Of a DNA stretch of 64,000 nt, positions 1-8,429 are shown in pieces (within the stretch, counting starts at the first letter, position 1; each line of letters opens with the position of its first letter). Below the pieces are notes generated by a model. It saw nothing but the letters and a program-made list of their open reading frames with translations. It did not search any database and was not told the DNA's origin. Origin of the DNA: Actibacterium atlanticum (GTDB lineage: Bacteria; Pseudomonadota; Alphaproteobacteria; Rhodobacterales; Rhodobacteraceae); assembly GCF_000671395.1 (NCBI RefSeq), contig NZ_AQQY01000005.1, forward strand, positions 62,001 to 126,000, read 5' to 3'. Both the position numbers and the translations under genes were made by a program.

Positions 1-1
1 G

Positions 2-442
2 AGCGCGCCGGGCCGGCGCCGGGTCATTCTGAGCGTCCCGTTTGATCCGCCAACCCACATCGCGTCGCCACAAGATTCTCAATATTTTTGGAACGGCAAA
101 AAGCTTTTTGCGAAAGGCTGGAATGGTACAAAGTTCTGGCCAAACACCAACGACGTCGACGATCTGGTGACGGCTTTGAAAAAGCGGTTACAGTTTGCGC
201 CTTACGTCAATGCGAACCCAAAGGCCAAAAACACGACGGCGCTGTGGGTCTTACAGGACATCCTGACATCAATTTCGCCGCTTCCCGGCATGCAGGCGAA
301 CGCAGAGTTGGCGAAGATGATCTTTAACCCAGCTTCGCTGCCCGAGCTTGAGGACAAAGTGAACATTGCGATACAGGATTACGTTGACCCGCGATTGGTG
401 GATCGGATGATCGACATCAACACCAAGCGCCTGAAAGCGTAA
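2..442 (+). CDS. Unrecognised protein, C-terminal fragment (5' end outside window)
   Basis: The reading frame is open from the left window edge and ends at a TAA at 440-442, giving at least 146 residues. The visible part is soluble-looking, rich in Asn, Lys and Trp near its start, with no signal peptide, membrane segment or motif I recognise. An internal ATG at 167 would give a 91-residue protein, but the open frame and even composition upstream of it argue for a longer gene cut by the edge. It lies 70 bases before tRNA-Arg on the same strand. No function is assigned. Confidence 0.55.
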   Translation, partial: SAPGRRRVILSVPFDPPTHIASPQDSQYFWNGKKLFAKGWNGTKFWPNTNDVDDLVTALKKRLQFAPYVNANPKAKNTTALWVLQDILTSISPLPGMQANAELAKMIFNPASLPELEDKVNIAIQDYVDPRLVDRMIDINTKRLKA

Positions 443-512
443 TCTTTTACGGCTATGGAATCCGGTCGTCGGATTGACCCTGCAAAGCGCCATTGCTAGG
501 GAAGCGGGGTGC

Positions 513-589
513 GGTCCCTTAGCTCAACTGGATAGAGCAGCTGACTTCTAATCAGCAGGTTGAGGGTTCGAGTCCTTCAGGGATCGCCA
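513..589 (+). tRNA. tRNA-Arg (anticodon TCT)
   Basis: A full cloverleaf is visible. The acceptor arms are GGTCCCT (513-519) and AGGGATC (579-585) with one G-T pair. The D arm is GCTC/GAGC. The anticodon stem is GCTGA/TCAGC around loop CTTCTAA, so the anticodon is TCT at 547-549. The T arm carries GGTTCGAGTCC. CCA is encoded at 587-589. It decodes AGA (and AGG by wobble), codons that are rare in a GC-rich genome like this one. Confidence 0.95.
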
Positions 590-596
590 ATAGCGC

Positions 597-1202
597 TTAC
601 AGCTTTTGATCTTTATCGCACAGCGTGCCCACCACGCGTGAAATCATCCGATCCAGATCGCGTGGGTCCATGGCCGACAGGCGCGGCTCTTCGCCCAGCG
701 AAATCATCCCGTGCACACAGCTGAAAATCGCCCGGGCATTGCGGTTGCGTTCAGATGTGGTGGACAGGCGGGTAAGGCGGTCAAGCTGCTCGGCAAAGAG
801 ATTGGTGATCGGCGCCAGCGCATCATAAAAACCTTCAGCAGAGTCAGCAGGCGGCAGGCCGATGGAAAACAAGGTGCGCCACCGTTGGGGCTGATCCTCG
901 GCATATGAACGATAGGCCTGTGCCAAGGTGATGATCATGTCGCCCGGGTCTTCGTTTTCCATGCCTTCAATCGAGCCGCGCAAGTGATCGGCGATTTGCA
1001 GCATGGTGCGGCGGTTGATCTCGATCGCGATTTCGCCCAGATCGCCAAACACCGTGTAGATAGCCCCAAGGGCGCAGCCCGCTTCGTTGGCCAAATCCCG
1101 GGCGCGCAGGGCGACGATGCCACCATTTTCGATTTCGGCTTCGGCGACTTCAAGCAGCTTTGCGCGCAGAGCGTCTTTCTTGGGCGTGGATTTCGGTGAC
1201 AT
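597..1202 (-). CDS. TetR/AcrR-family transcriptional regulator
   Basis: A 201-residue protein with an N-terminal TetR DNA-binding domain: the helix-turn-helix covers roughly residues 30-52 (RARDLANEAGCALGAIY). It is followed by an all-helical ligand/dimer domain resembling the WHG-type TetR C-terminal family. It should act as a dimeric repressor released by a small ligand. It lies 153 bases downstream of the MFS exporter on the same strand rather than divergent from it. The spacer carries several dyads that could serve for autoregulation. The ligand cannot be read from the sequence. Confidence 0.85.
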   Translation of the reverse strand: MSPKSTPKKDALRAKLLEVAEAEIENGGIVALRARDLANEAGCALGAIYTVFGDLGEIAIEINRRTMLQIADHLRGSIEGMENEDPGDMIITLAQAYRSYAEDQPQRWRTLFSIGLPPADSAEGFYDALAPITNLFAEQLDRLTRLSTTSERNRNARAIFSCVHGMISLGEEPRLSAMDPRDLDRMISRVVGTLCDKDQKL

Positions 1203-1228
1203 GGCAGGTGATTCCCGGTGAAAGTGGG

Positions 1229-1325
1229 TGAACTTTGTTCAAGTTTTATGCTGCTGCGCAGCAGAGAAAAACCCCTATAGCGCGAACAATTTCACCTAAT
1301 ACGCCTATTGGCGAGGAATCGCCAA
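1229..1325. promoter_or_regulatory. Dyad-rich spacer upstream of the TetR gene
   Basis: Three inverted repeats occur in the 153-base spacer: TGAAC-TTT-GTTCA (1229-1241), the perfect 14-base palindrome CTGCTGCGCAGCAG (1251-1264) and TTGGCGA-GGAA-TCGCCAA (1308-1325). The first is the closest to the start codon and is a plausible TetR autoregulatory operator. The last could be an mRNA hairpin after the MFS gene, but it has no T-run. The operator roles are inference. Confidence 0.4.
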
Positions 1326-1355
1326 ATATACGGGCAGGAAGGGCGGGATTTTTCG

Positions 1356-2561
1356 CTAAATGCCCGCGCGTCTCATCGTGCTTAACCCTAGAGCGCATAG
1401 CGCCATAACCGCAGCGGCCACAACGAAGGGCGCGCCGGGAAAGAAAAGCGGTGTGTCCGCATGGGTGAACAGGGCAAAGCTTTGTGTCATCACCAGCGGA
1501 GACAGGATCATAGCGATGGCGCGCGCTGAACTGACAGCGCCTTGCAGTTCACCTTGCTGGCTTGCGGCTGCGCGCCGTGACATCATGCCTTGAAGCGCGG
1601 GTCCGGTGACAGCGCCCAAAGCGCCAAGCGGGATCAACGCGAAGGCCAGAGCGCTCTGTGTCACGAATGCCATCGCCGCCATCGCAATGGTCGAGATCAC
1701 AAACCCCAGCATCGCTGTGTATCGTTCCCCTAACCTTTTTAGGATAGGCCGGATCAAGGCGCCTTGGCAGATCGCCATCGACAGGCCAAACACCGCCAGG
1801 GACGGGCCGATTGTGCGTGGCTCCCAGCCAAAACGCAGTTGGGTGAAATAGGCCCAGACGGCGGGGTAAACGCCATAGGCAAACTCGTAAAGGAACGACA
1901 GGCCCAACAGTTGCCGCAACCCGGGCAGAGCGCTCATCGCGCGAAAGGCGCCTAACGGGTTTGCGCGTGTCCATTCAAAGCGACGGCGCTTGTTGGCGGG
2001 CAGGGTCTCGGGCAGGGCGATAAGGCCTAGCAGAAGGTTGGCCAAGGCAATGCCAGCCGCGGCCCAAAACGGGGCACGCGGGCCTAGCTCTCCCAGCAGC
2101 CCTCCGATCACCGGCCCAATGACAAACCCCAAGCCAAAGGCTGCGCCTATCAGACCGAACCGGGCGGCTTTTTGTTCGGGCGCAGAAATGTCAGCCAGAT
2201 ATGCCGTCGCGGTCGAGGAGGTCGCCGCTGTGATCCCGCCGACAATTCGTGCGATCAACAGCAACCAGATCGAGTGCGCCAATGCCATCACCATATAGTC
2301 CGCGGCCATCACTGCCAGGGATACCAACAGCACCGGGCGACGTCCGAACCGATCTGACAGATTGCCGAGCAACGGGCTGAACAGAAATTGCATGACCGCA
2401 AAGCTGGTCGCCAGAACCCCACCCCATTTTGCCGCCAAAGACAGATCCGCGCCCTGCACTTGTTGCAGCAAGTCTGGCATGACCGGAACGATCAGTCCGA
2501 TCCCCATCGCATCTATTGTGATGGTCGCGAAGATGAAGATCAAAGGAAGTCGATCACGCAT
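1356..2561 (-). CDS. MFS transporter of the Tet/TCR type
   Basis: A 401-residue hydrophobic protein with the pattern of 12 membrane helices. It begins with the TetA-like helix containing DAMGIGLIVPVMP and has the MFS loop 2-3 motif GNLSDRFGRRP near residue 65, with the weaker repeat between helices 8 and 9. Tet-type drug/H+ antiporters share this layout. Many chromosomal relatives export unknown compounds, so tetracycline as substrate is not implied. It is followed on the same strand by a TetR regulator, supporting ligand-controlled efflux. Confidence 0.85.
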   Translation of the reverse strand: MRDRLPLIFIFATITIDAMGIGLIVPVMPDLLQQVQGADLSLAAKWGGVLATSFAVMQFLFSPLLGNLSDRFGRRPVLLVSLAVMAADYMVMALAHSIWLLLIARIVGGITAATSSTATAYLADISAPEQKAARFGLIGAAFGLGFVIGPVIGGLLGELGPRAPFWAAAGIALANLLLGLIALPETLPANKRRRFEWTRANPLGAFRAMSALPGLRQLLGLSFLYEFAYGVYPAVWAYFTQLRFGWEPRTIGPSLAVFGLSMAICQGALIRPILKRLGERYTAMLGFVISTIAMAAMAFVTQSALAFALIPLGALGAVTGPALQGMMSRRAAASQQGELQGAVSSARAIAMILSPLVMTQSFALFTHADTPLFFPGAPFVVAAAVMALCALGLSTMRRAGI

Positions 2562-2633
2562 GACGCATCTTTGCCTTGGATGCCGCGCAAATCAAACAGA
2601 CTTGTCCGGCCCTTGGGTGAACCAGAGGGGCCA

Positions 2634-3416
2634 TCATACGTGCCCGATAGCGTTTAGAAAGCTTGTCAGGTGGCCGCCATAGGTGGCCGGTTTTTCGACA
2701 CAGGCAAGGTGCCCAGCGTTCTGGATCAGCGCGAACTGCGAACCTTTGATCAGGTCTGTGGTTTCCCGTACCATATCAGCAGGGGTAGAGCCATCATGGC
2801 TGGCCGCAATGCCCAGGGTGGGCAGGGTCAGACTGGCAGTGGGGGTGTAAAAGTCGGTGCCAGCGATGGCGTGGCAACAGGCGGCATAACCTTCGGGCCT
2901 TTGGTTGGCGACGATGTCACGCCAGAAAGAAGCCTGGGGCGAGGCGCGGAAGGACTTTGTAAACCAACGCTCCATGGTCGGGTCCAGCACGGGCGCTAAC
3001 CCATCGCGCAATACGGCATCGGCCCGGTCGTGCCACATCTTTGCCGTCCCAATTTTCGCAGCAGTGTTTGACAGCACCATGGCGCGCACCTGATCCAGCC
3101 GTTTCACCGCCAGCCCCTGCGCCACCATCCCGCCCAGCGACAGGCCAACAAACACGCAGTCTCGGATATTCAGCGCATCCAATAGCGCCTCGGCGTCGCG
3201 CACCAGCGTGCCCATGGCATAAGGTCCAGGAGGACAATCGGATTGCCCATGCCCGCGCATGTCATAGCGCACAATGCGCAGCCCCTTGGGCAGGTGGTCC
3301 AACACCGGGTCCCAGACCCGCATATCTGTCCCCAGCGCATTGGCAAACACCACCGGAGCACCAGTTCCGACATCGGAATATGCGATACGAACACCGTTCA
3401 GATTTAACGTCTTCAT
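2634..3416 (-). CDS. pcaD: 3-oxoadipate enol-lactonase (PcaD-type alpha/beta hydrolase)
   Basis: A 260-residue alpha/beta hydrolase close to the usual PcaD length. The catalytic serine is in GLSLGG, the acid in SHDGSTP and the histidine in NAGHLACVE. PcaD hydrolyses 3-oxoadipate enol-lactone to 3-oxoadipate in the beta-ketoadipate pathway for protocatechuate. The start overlaps the stop of the upstream EEP-family gene by four bases (ATGA), so translation is coupled. No other pca gene is visible here. The family match is good, but the lack of pathway neighbours leaves open a related lactonase or esterase role. Confidence 0.75.
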   Translation of the reverse strand: MKTLNLNGVRIAYSDVGTGAPVVFANALGTDMRVWDPVLDHLPKGLRIVRYDMRGHGQSDCPPGPYAMGTLVRDAEALLDALNIRDCVFVGLSLGGMVAQGLAVKRLDQVRAMVLSNTAAKIGTAKMWHDRADAVLRDGLAPVLDPTMERWFTKSFRASPQASFWRDIVANQRPEGYAACCHAIAGTDFYTPTASLTLPTLGIAASHDGSTPADMVRETTDLIKGSQFALIQNAGHLACVEKPATYGGHLTSFLNAIGHV

Positions 3417-4606
3417 CCGTCGACCAGCCGCATATGCGCCATGATCTGCCCGTGATCCGAGGCCAGTTTGTTATACGGTGCCTCAGGATGAGACCCATCT
3501 GTCAGGTGATCATTGAACACGCTGAAATAGTCCATTTCGGCGATGCGTTTTTCATAGTCGGGGTGAAAATGCCGAGACATCAGAATCTGGTCGATGGATT
3601 CAAATACGCCACCGAAAGCCGATGTATAGACCATGTCGCGCAGGCTTTTGCGGACAAATAGCTTCTCGGCCGAGTGCAGGCGCACGCGTTCGACGCTTTC
3701 GTTGATCTGTGCCGCCTCGTGTTTGTTATAGCGCTGATCGGCTTCTTCGGCGTCATGGCGGCGCATCCAGGCATAGTTGCGGAACGGCACTTCTCCGGTG
3801 ATGATTTCCGAAGACACCGCGTGTTCGCCGTCATTGAAATCACCCAAAGCCATCACCGGGCGCCCCAGTTTCAGTTCCTCCAAAATCAGATCACGCAGCA
3901 CCCAGGCTTCGGCCATTCGGCGCAGACCAGAGCGCAAGGCGCCCATGGACCGTCCCGCCGCCTGATACTGCAAAAGATCGACCTCGGGTGAAAAGCGCGC
4001 GCCGTGTGGGCGGATGAACTCGCCCAGTTTCGATTTCAGGTGGCAATTGAACACGGTCACGACCTGATCCCCCACCGGAATGCGGCATTTCAGGATCGGG
4101 CGCGAGGTGCGCGAAATGCGATAGCTGCCCGCGTCGCCGCCTCCTAATTCATGGAATTCGATCTCAAGCGGTGGGTCCTGCACCTGAATAATCTCGGGCG
4201 GTTCGGCAAATCCAAAGCGCGACAGAGTGGCCACGCCAGGGCGGCGGTTGCCCGGCCCACTGTCCGAGACGTTTGGCGCAAAGGCCAGCGCGGCCTCGCT
4301 GTAATCGTCATAGGCAAGTTTGCGAAAAATCGCCTTCTTATGGTACCGCTTTGACTTGTTGGGAACGCTGGCCTCGTTTGAGGCCTGACCACGGTTATCG
4401 GCCTCGTCGATGACATCGCGCAAAGCCTCTTCTTCAAAGATTTCCTGAAAGCAGACGATATCGGCGTTCATCGTCATGACCTGATCTGCCAGCCAGTCCT
4501 TCTTCCACGCATATTCTTCGGGGGTGTACTGTTCGAACCGGTAATACTCTTTTTCCGGTCCGATCAGGTTTTTGACATTGAACGAGGCGATGGTGAAATC
4601 AGTCAT
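3413..4606 (-). CDS. Endonuclease/exonuclease/phosphatase (EEP) family protein
   Basis: A 397-residue protein with the EEP fold signatures in order: FNVKNLIG at the N-terminus, CFQEIFEEE (metal-binding Glu) near residue 60, FNCHLKSKLG in the middle, LGDFND near residue 260 and SDHGQI near the C-terminus (catalytic Asp-His). These residues coordinate Mg2+ and cleave phosphodiester or phosphomonoester bonds. Family members range from DNA repair nucleases to phospholipases, and the substrate is not evident. There is no signal peptide. It overlaps the genes on both sides by four bases within a five-gene coupled unit. Confidence 0.75.
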   Translation of the reverse strand: MTDFTIASFNVKNLIGPEKEYYRFEQYTPEEYAWKKDWLADQVMTMNADIVCFQEIFEEEALRDVIDEADNRGQASNEASVPNKSKRYHKKAIFRKLAYDDYSEAALAFAPNVSDSGPGNRRPGVATLSRFGFAEPPEIIQVQDPPLEIEFHELGGGDAGSYRISRTSRPILKCRIPVGDQVVTVFNCHLKSKLGEFIRPHGARFSPEVDLLQYQAAGRSMGALRSGLRRMAEAWVLRDLILEELKLGRPVMALGDFNDGEHAVSSEIITGEVPFRNYAWMRRHDAEEADQRYNKHEAAQINESVERVRLHSAEKLFVRKSLRDMVYTSAFGGVFESIDQILMSRHFHPDYEKRIAEMDYFSVFNDHLTDGSHPEAPYNKLASDHGQIMAHMRLVDG

Positions 4607-5577
4607 GATCCGTCTCCGAAACGGGAAAGGGCTTGGGTGAACAGGTCGGCGTCGACATTACCGCCTGAGGCGACAACGATCACAGTGTCGCCGGTGATGG
4701 TGTCCGGGTGATAAAGCGCGGCGGCAAGCGCGACCGCGCCCCCCGGCTCGATAACAATCTTCAAACGGGTGAACGCCGCGGCCATGGCGCGCAGGGCGTC
4801 TTCGTCACTGACCGTCAGGGCAGGGCCACAAAGGCGTTGCAGGATCGGGAAAGTCAGATCCCCGGGCGCGGGGGTGATGATGGCATCACACAAAGAGCCA
4901 GTCGTGCGTGGATTGGTTTGGATTGTCCCGCTGATCAGCGATCGTGCGACATCATCAAACCCGATGGGTTCGACCGGACGCACCTGCATCTGCGGCGCCT
5001 TGGCTTCAAGGGCAAGCGCGATGCCCGACGTCAGCCCGCCCCCGCCACAAGGCACCAGAACCTGCGCGTTTGCGCAGCCATCCGCTTGCTGTGCGATCTC
5101 AAGTCCGGTGGTGCCTTGCCCGGCAATGACCTGCGGGTTGTCATATGGCTTGATCAGGGTCTGGCCGCTTTCCTTGGCCAGCGCTACGCCGATTTCTTCT
5201 CGGTTCTCGGACGCGCGGTCATACAGCACCACCTTGGCGCCCAGGGCGCGGGTGTTGGCGACTTTAAGCTTCGGCGCGTCCCGGGGCATCAGGATGGTAG
5301 CATGAACACCATTCAATTTAGCCGCCAAGGCCACGCCCTGTGCGTGGTTCCCCGACGAGTATGCAAAGACGCCTTTGGCGCGCTCTTGCGGTGTCAGGGC
5401 GGTTAAGGCCGACCAGGCACCGCGAAACTTGAAGCTGCCTGTATGTTGCAGGCATTCGGGTTTGATCAGCACCCGCCGCCCGGCGATTTCGTCCAGAAAA
5501 GGTGATGACAAAAGCGGGGTGCGGCGCGTGCGCCCTTCCAACCGCGCGGCGGCGGCGCGGATCAGGTCGATGTTCAC
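4603..5577 (-). CDS. Threonine/serine dehydratase (PLP-dependent)
   Basis: A 324-residue fold-type II PLP enzyme. The Schiff-base lysine lies in GSFKFRGA near residue 50, the substrate loop is SSGNHAQG, and the phosphate-binding glycine loop is PCGGGGLTSG. It lacks the C-terminal ACT-like domains of biosynthetic IlvA, which fits catabolic threonine/serine ammonia-lyases or the related serine racemases. The expected reaction is threonine to 2-oxobutyrate plus ammonia. It overlaps the alpha/beta hydrolase gene upstream and the EEP gene downstream by four bases each. Substrate preference cannot be read from sequence. Confidence 0.8.
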   Translation of the reverse strand: MNIDLIRAAAARLEGRTRRTPLLSSPFLDEIAGRRVLIKPECLQHTGSFKFRGAWSALTALTPQERAKGVFAYSSGNHAQGVALAAKLNGVHATILMPRDAPKLKVANTRALGAKVVLYDRASENREEIGVALAKESGQTLIKPYDNPQVIAGQGTTGLEIAQQADGCANAQVLVPCGGGGLTSGIALALEAKAPQMQVRPVEPIGFDDVARSLISGTIQTNPRTTGSLCDAIITPAPGDLTFPILQRLCGPALTVSDEDALRAMAAAFTRLKIVIEPGGAVALAAALYHPDTITGDTVIVVASGGNVDADLFTQALSRFGDGS

Positions 5578-6395
5578 GCGACCGCCTTGAGGAAGCCGTC
5601 AATGACCTTAAGCGCCGGAGGTTCATCCAAAAACGGAATATGGGCGCGGTCCGGCACGTTGGCGAACAGCATGTCGGGGCGTCGCCGCTGCATCTCATCA
5701 GCAGTTTCTTGGGAAAGCAGGTCTGAATTTGCGCCCCGGATCAGCGCCAGAGGCTTGCCTGCAAGCGCATCAAACATCGGCCACAGATCCACTTCGGGGC
5801 CGTCGAAGGCTTCGATAAAGGCCTCGCGCAGGGCCGGATCATAGGTGATCTGCAACCCGTTTTCGGTCTGGGTGTAGTGTTTACAGGCCTCTTCCATCCA
5901 GCGGTTTTCCGGCAGGTTTGCAAACCCTGTCATGTTCTGGGCCAGCCCTTGGGCGGCTTCTTCATGGGTTTTGGCAGCTGGGTTGCGCCCGACATAGTTA
6001 AAGATCGCCTCCAGCCCGGCGCGTTCAATCACCGGTCCGATGTCGTTGAAACACACCCCGGTCACGCGGTCGGGTACGGTTGCGCCCAGCCCCAGCGCGA
6101 TCAACCCACCGCGAGACGTGCCAAGGATAGGCGCTGTTTCCATCCCCAGATGGTCCAGCAGGTTGATGGCATCCTGTGCCTCACGCGGGACGCTATAGGT
6201 TTGCGCCCCAGTCCATTGCGATGCTCCGCGCCCGCGGTAGTCCATGCAGATCATTTGAACATCGTTCAGGTGGGGCGCTAAGTAGTCGAAATCAGCGACG
6301 GTGCGGGTCAGGCCTGCAAGGCAAAGCAAGGGCCGCCCCTTACCGGTGATACGATAGGCAATGCGGGCGCCGTCATCGGCATTGTAAAATTCCAT
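5574..6395 (-). CDS. Alpha/beta hydrolase
   Basis: Read as 273 residues from the ATG at 6395, which shares its A with the stop of the HAD gene (TGATG), a typical coupled start. A longer in-frame extension to 6497 lies inside the HAD gene and is unlikely. The nucleophile serine sits in GTSRGG, the oxyanion region is LLCLAGLTRT, and the histidine is in DRAHIPFLDEP close to the end. This is a generic epoxide-hydrolase/esterase-like member with no specific substrate signature. Its place between dehalogenase and dehydratase genes suggests small-molecule catabolism. Confidence 0.78.
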   Translation of the reverse strand: MEFYNADDGARIAYRITGKGRPLLCLAGLTRTVADFDYLAPHLNDVQMICMDYRGRGASQWTGAQTYSVPREAQDAINLLDHLGMETAPILGTSRGGLIALGLGATVPDRVTGVCFNDIGPVIERAGLEAIFNYVGRNPAAKTHEEAAQGLAQNMTGFANLPENRWMEEACKHYTQTENGLQITYDPALREAFIEAFDGPEVDLWPMFDALAGKPLALIRGANSDLLSQETADEMQRRRPDMLFANVPDRAHIPFLDEPPALKVIDGFLKAVA

Positions 6396-7081
6396 CAAAG
6401 GGTTCTCGCTAATTCGGGGATAGGGCAGAGGTCGGACAGCGTATGAGCTGGTTTCCATGGCAATCGGTCTGTCGGTTGGCTGGCGCGGTTTACCCAAGCT
6501 GTCGTAAAGCCGTACCCAGTGGCACAGCCCGCATCCCAGCCGTTGGATGAAACAAACAGAACCTCGGATTTAGCGCAGCCAAAGTGATGCCCGACAAGAT
6601 CATAAACGCGGGGGGCGGGTTTGAAGACACCAACGCTTTCAACAGAAAGCGTGACATCCAGCAGTGCGGAAATACCGGCGGAATTTACCGCGCCCTCCAG
6701 CATCGCCGGAGACCCGTTTGAAAGGATGGCGGTGTTCATCCCGGCCTGTTTCAGCTGCTCCAGCATCGCCGGGACTTCGGGGTATGCGGCAAGCTCCCAG
6801 TACAGGGCCAGAAGCCGCGCGCGCAGGTCTTGATCAGACAAGGCGCAGGCTTCTAGCGCCCAGTCCAGCCCATCTTGGGTAACCTGCCAAAAATCCGTAT
6901 GCGCGTCGGTCACAGCCCGCAGCCAGGTGTATTCTAGCTGTTTGTTGCGCCAGTGGGCCGCCAGTTGAGGCCATGTCTGAGAGAGGCATTCAAACCCGGG
7001 TTCCGCCGCGACCTGCCGTGCAGCAGCGGTGACATCAAAGAGCGTGCCATACGCGTCAAAAACGCAAGTCGTGATGGGCAT
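6395..7081 (-). CDS. Haloacid dehalogenase type II (HAD superfamily)
   Basis: 228 residues from the ATG at 7081, chosen because AGGAGG lies nine bases upstream and the HAD motif I begins directly (CVFDAYGTLFDV, nucleophile Asp). Motif II is SNGSPAML and the C-terminal acid motif is VSSNGWDAG, the arrangement seen in L-2-haloacid dehalogenases. These hydrolyse (S)-2-haloalkanoates to (R)-2-hydroxyacids through an aspartyl ester. It is the first gene of a five-gene overlapping unit running to 2634. Some relatives are phosphatases, so dehalogenation is likely rather than proven. Confidence 0.8.
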   Translation of the reverse strand: MPITTCVFDAYGTLFDVTAAARQVAAEPGFECLSQTWPQLAAHWRNKQLEYTWLRAVTDAHTDFWQVTQDGLDWALEACALSDQDLRARLLALYWELAAYPEVPAMLEQLKQAGMNTAILSNGSPAMLEGAVNSAGISALLDVTLSVESVGVFKPAPRVYDLVGHHFGCAKSEVLFVSSNGWDAGCATGYGFTTAWVNRASQPTDRLPWKPAHTLSDLCPIPELARTL

Positions 7082-7251
7082 GCGGTGTCCTCCTGTGTTG
7101 CACGTTGGCATAAGGCTTGAAGCGGGGGAAGCCCCCTTGGGGCCGGGGTTTACAATCCGGTAAGAACCCCTAGGGTGGCGCGACGCCCAGAGCACCCGGC
7201 GCGATGATGCGCGGCCTCTGCAAATTCATCCGCAATACAAGGAAATCACCA

Positions 7252-7680
7252 ATGACCCAGGTGAAATCGGGCGACAAGGTTGCCATTCATTATACCGGAA
7301 CGCTGACAGATGGCTCGGTCTTTGACAGCTCTGAAGGCCGCGATCCGCTGGAATTTACCGTTGGTTCGGGTCAGATCATTCCGGGGCTGGACAAAGCGCT
7401 TCCCGGTATGACCGTTGGCGAGAAAAAGACCGTGAGCATCGCCCCTGAAGAGGCATACGGCCCGCAGCAGGAGGGTGCTATGCAGCAGGTCCCGATTGAG
7501 CAGGTCCCGGCAGATATCCCCAAAGAGGTCGGTCTTCAGCTGCAGATGCAAAGCCCGCAGGGGCAGGTCATTCCGGTGACCATCGCCGAGGTCACCGAGA
7601 CCCATATCACACTGGACGCCAACCACCCGCTGGCCGGCAAAGAGCTGACCTTTGCCTTTGAGATCGTAAAGATCGGCTGA
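7252..7680 (+). CDS. FKBP-type peptidyl-prolyl isomerase (SlyD-like)
   Basis: 142 residues from ATG 7252, preceded by AAGGAA. The FKBP core is clear: VAIHYTGTLTDGSVFDSS, then EFTVGSGQIIPGLDKAL and GEKKTVSIAPEEAYG. An inserted segment (about residues 70-115) resembles the chaperone insert-in-flap domain of SlyD-type FKBPs, after which the last FKBP strand resumes. It lacks the His/Cys-rich metal tail of E. coli SlyD. There is no signal peptide, so it should be cytoplasmic and assist folding at proline bonds. An in-frame ATG at 7204 has a weaker context. Confidence 0.88.
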   Translation: MTQVKSGDKVAIHYTGTLTDGSVFDSSEGRDPLEFTVGSGQIIPGLDKALPGMTVGEKKTVSIAPEEAYGPQQEGAMQQVPIEQVPADIPKEVGLQLQMQSPQGQVIPVTIAEVTETHITLDANHPLAGKELTFAFEIVKIG

Positions 7681-7737
7681 TCCAGATCATGGGCGCCCCT
7701 CCCCCAGCTGTGGTGAACTGCAGGGGGAGGGCGCAAC

Positions 7738-8343
7738 ATGGAACCCAATATCGATACCATCCGGGCCCGGCTCGCCGAGCTGCGCGAAGCGTTGCAGCAA
7801 GAGATCGAAGCGCGAAGAGAACGATTTCGATATCGCGTGCGCCATGGCCGGGTGGAGTTTGAGCAAGACGCGCGCCGCGCCCACCGTGAAGCGCGCGAAA
7901 GCCTGCGCAGCTTTCTGTCTCGGGCGAAGCTCCGGGTCATTGTCACCGCACCATTGATTTACGCGCTTATCCTGCCAATAGCGCTGTTGGACGGTTTCGT
8001 GTCGCTCTATCACGCGATCTGTTTTCCGGTTTATGGCATCGCCAAGGTAAAGCGCGCGGATCACATCGCAATTGATCGTCAGCACTTGGCCTATCTGAAC
8101 GGATTGCAACGGCTCAATTGTATCTACTGCGGCTATTGCAACGGGGTGATCTCTTATGTGCGCGAGATCGCCGCGCGGACCGAGCAATACTGGTGCCCGA
8201 TCAAACATGCGCGGCGTTTGCATGACACGCATGATCTGTATGGCGGGTTTCTGGATTACGGCGACGCGGGGGATTATCGCGGCGAGTTGACCCGTTTACG
8301 TGCCGAGCTGGCGAAGCTGCGCGAAGAGCATCCTGCCAAATAG
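7738..8343 (+). CDS. Conserved-looking membrane protein with CxxCxxC cluster, unknown function
   Basis: 201 residues starting at ATG 7738, seven bases after GGGGGAGG. Layout: a highly charged, Arg/Glu-rich coiled-coil-like N-terminus (1-62), one hydrophobic hairpin or long helix (about 66-100), then a short region with CIYCGYC (about residues 128-134) and another Cys (WCP) at about 153, and a charged helical C-terminal tail. Three cysteines with spacing CxxCxxC plus a fourth could bind Zn or an Fe-S centre on the cytoplasmic face. I do not know a characterised homologue. Confidence 0.7.
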   Translation: MEPNIDTIRARLAELREALQQEIEARRERFRYRVRHGRVEFEQDARRAHREARESLRSFLSRAKLRVIVTAPLIYALILPIALLDGFVSLYHAICFPVYGIAKVKRADHIAIDRQHLAYLNGLQRLNCIYCGYCNGVISYVREIAARTEQYWCPIKHARRLHDTHDLYGGFLDYGDAGDYRGELTRLRAELAKLREEHPAK

Positions 8344-8345
8344 AA

Positions 8346-8393
8346 CGCGCCAAGGCGCGCAAGAGATGTCTCCGCGCCCCTAGTCGGGGCGCG
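8346..8393. repeat. Structured intergenic element, copy A (hairpin - GAGAYGTCTC dyad - hairpin)
   Basis: Between convergent genes lie CGCGCC-AA-GGCGCG (8346-8359), then GCGCGCAAGAGATGTCTC (8355-8372) and a perfect 8-bp hairpin CGCGCCCC-TAGTC-GGGGCGCG (8373-8393). The 18-base core recurs with one mismatch at 22565-22582, where it is also flanked by two GC hairpins. There is no T-run, so it is not a classical terminator. Confidence 0.5.
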
Positions 8394-8429
8394 TCGGATT
8401 GGTGTGTGCGGTGAGGGGGGCGTTCAGGC

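Noticed and set aside
4603-5577. Beta-hydroxyaspartate cycle dehydratase (BhcB)
   Set aside because: The enzyme family is similar, but none of the other bhc genes is adjacent, so the general threonine/serine dehydratase call is safer.
8373-8393. Rho-independent terminator between the membrane protein gene and fabI
   Set aside because: The 8-bp stem is perfect but has no T-run on either side; it is better treated as part of the dispersed structured element.
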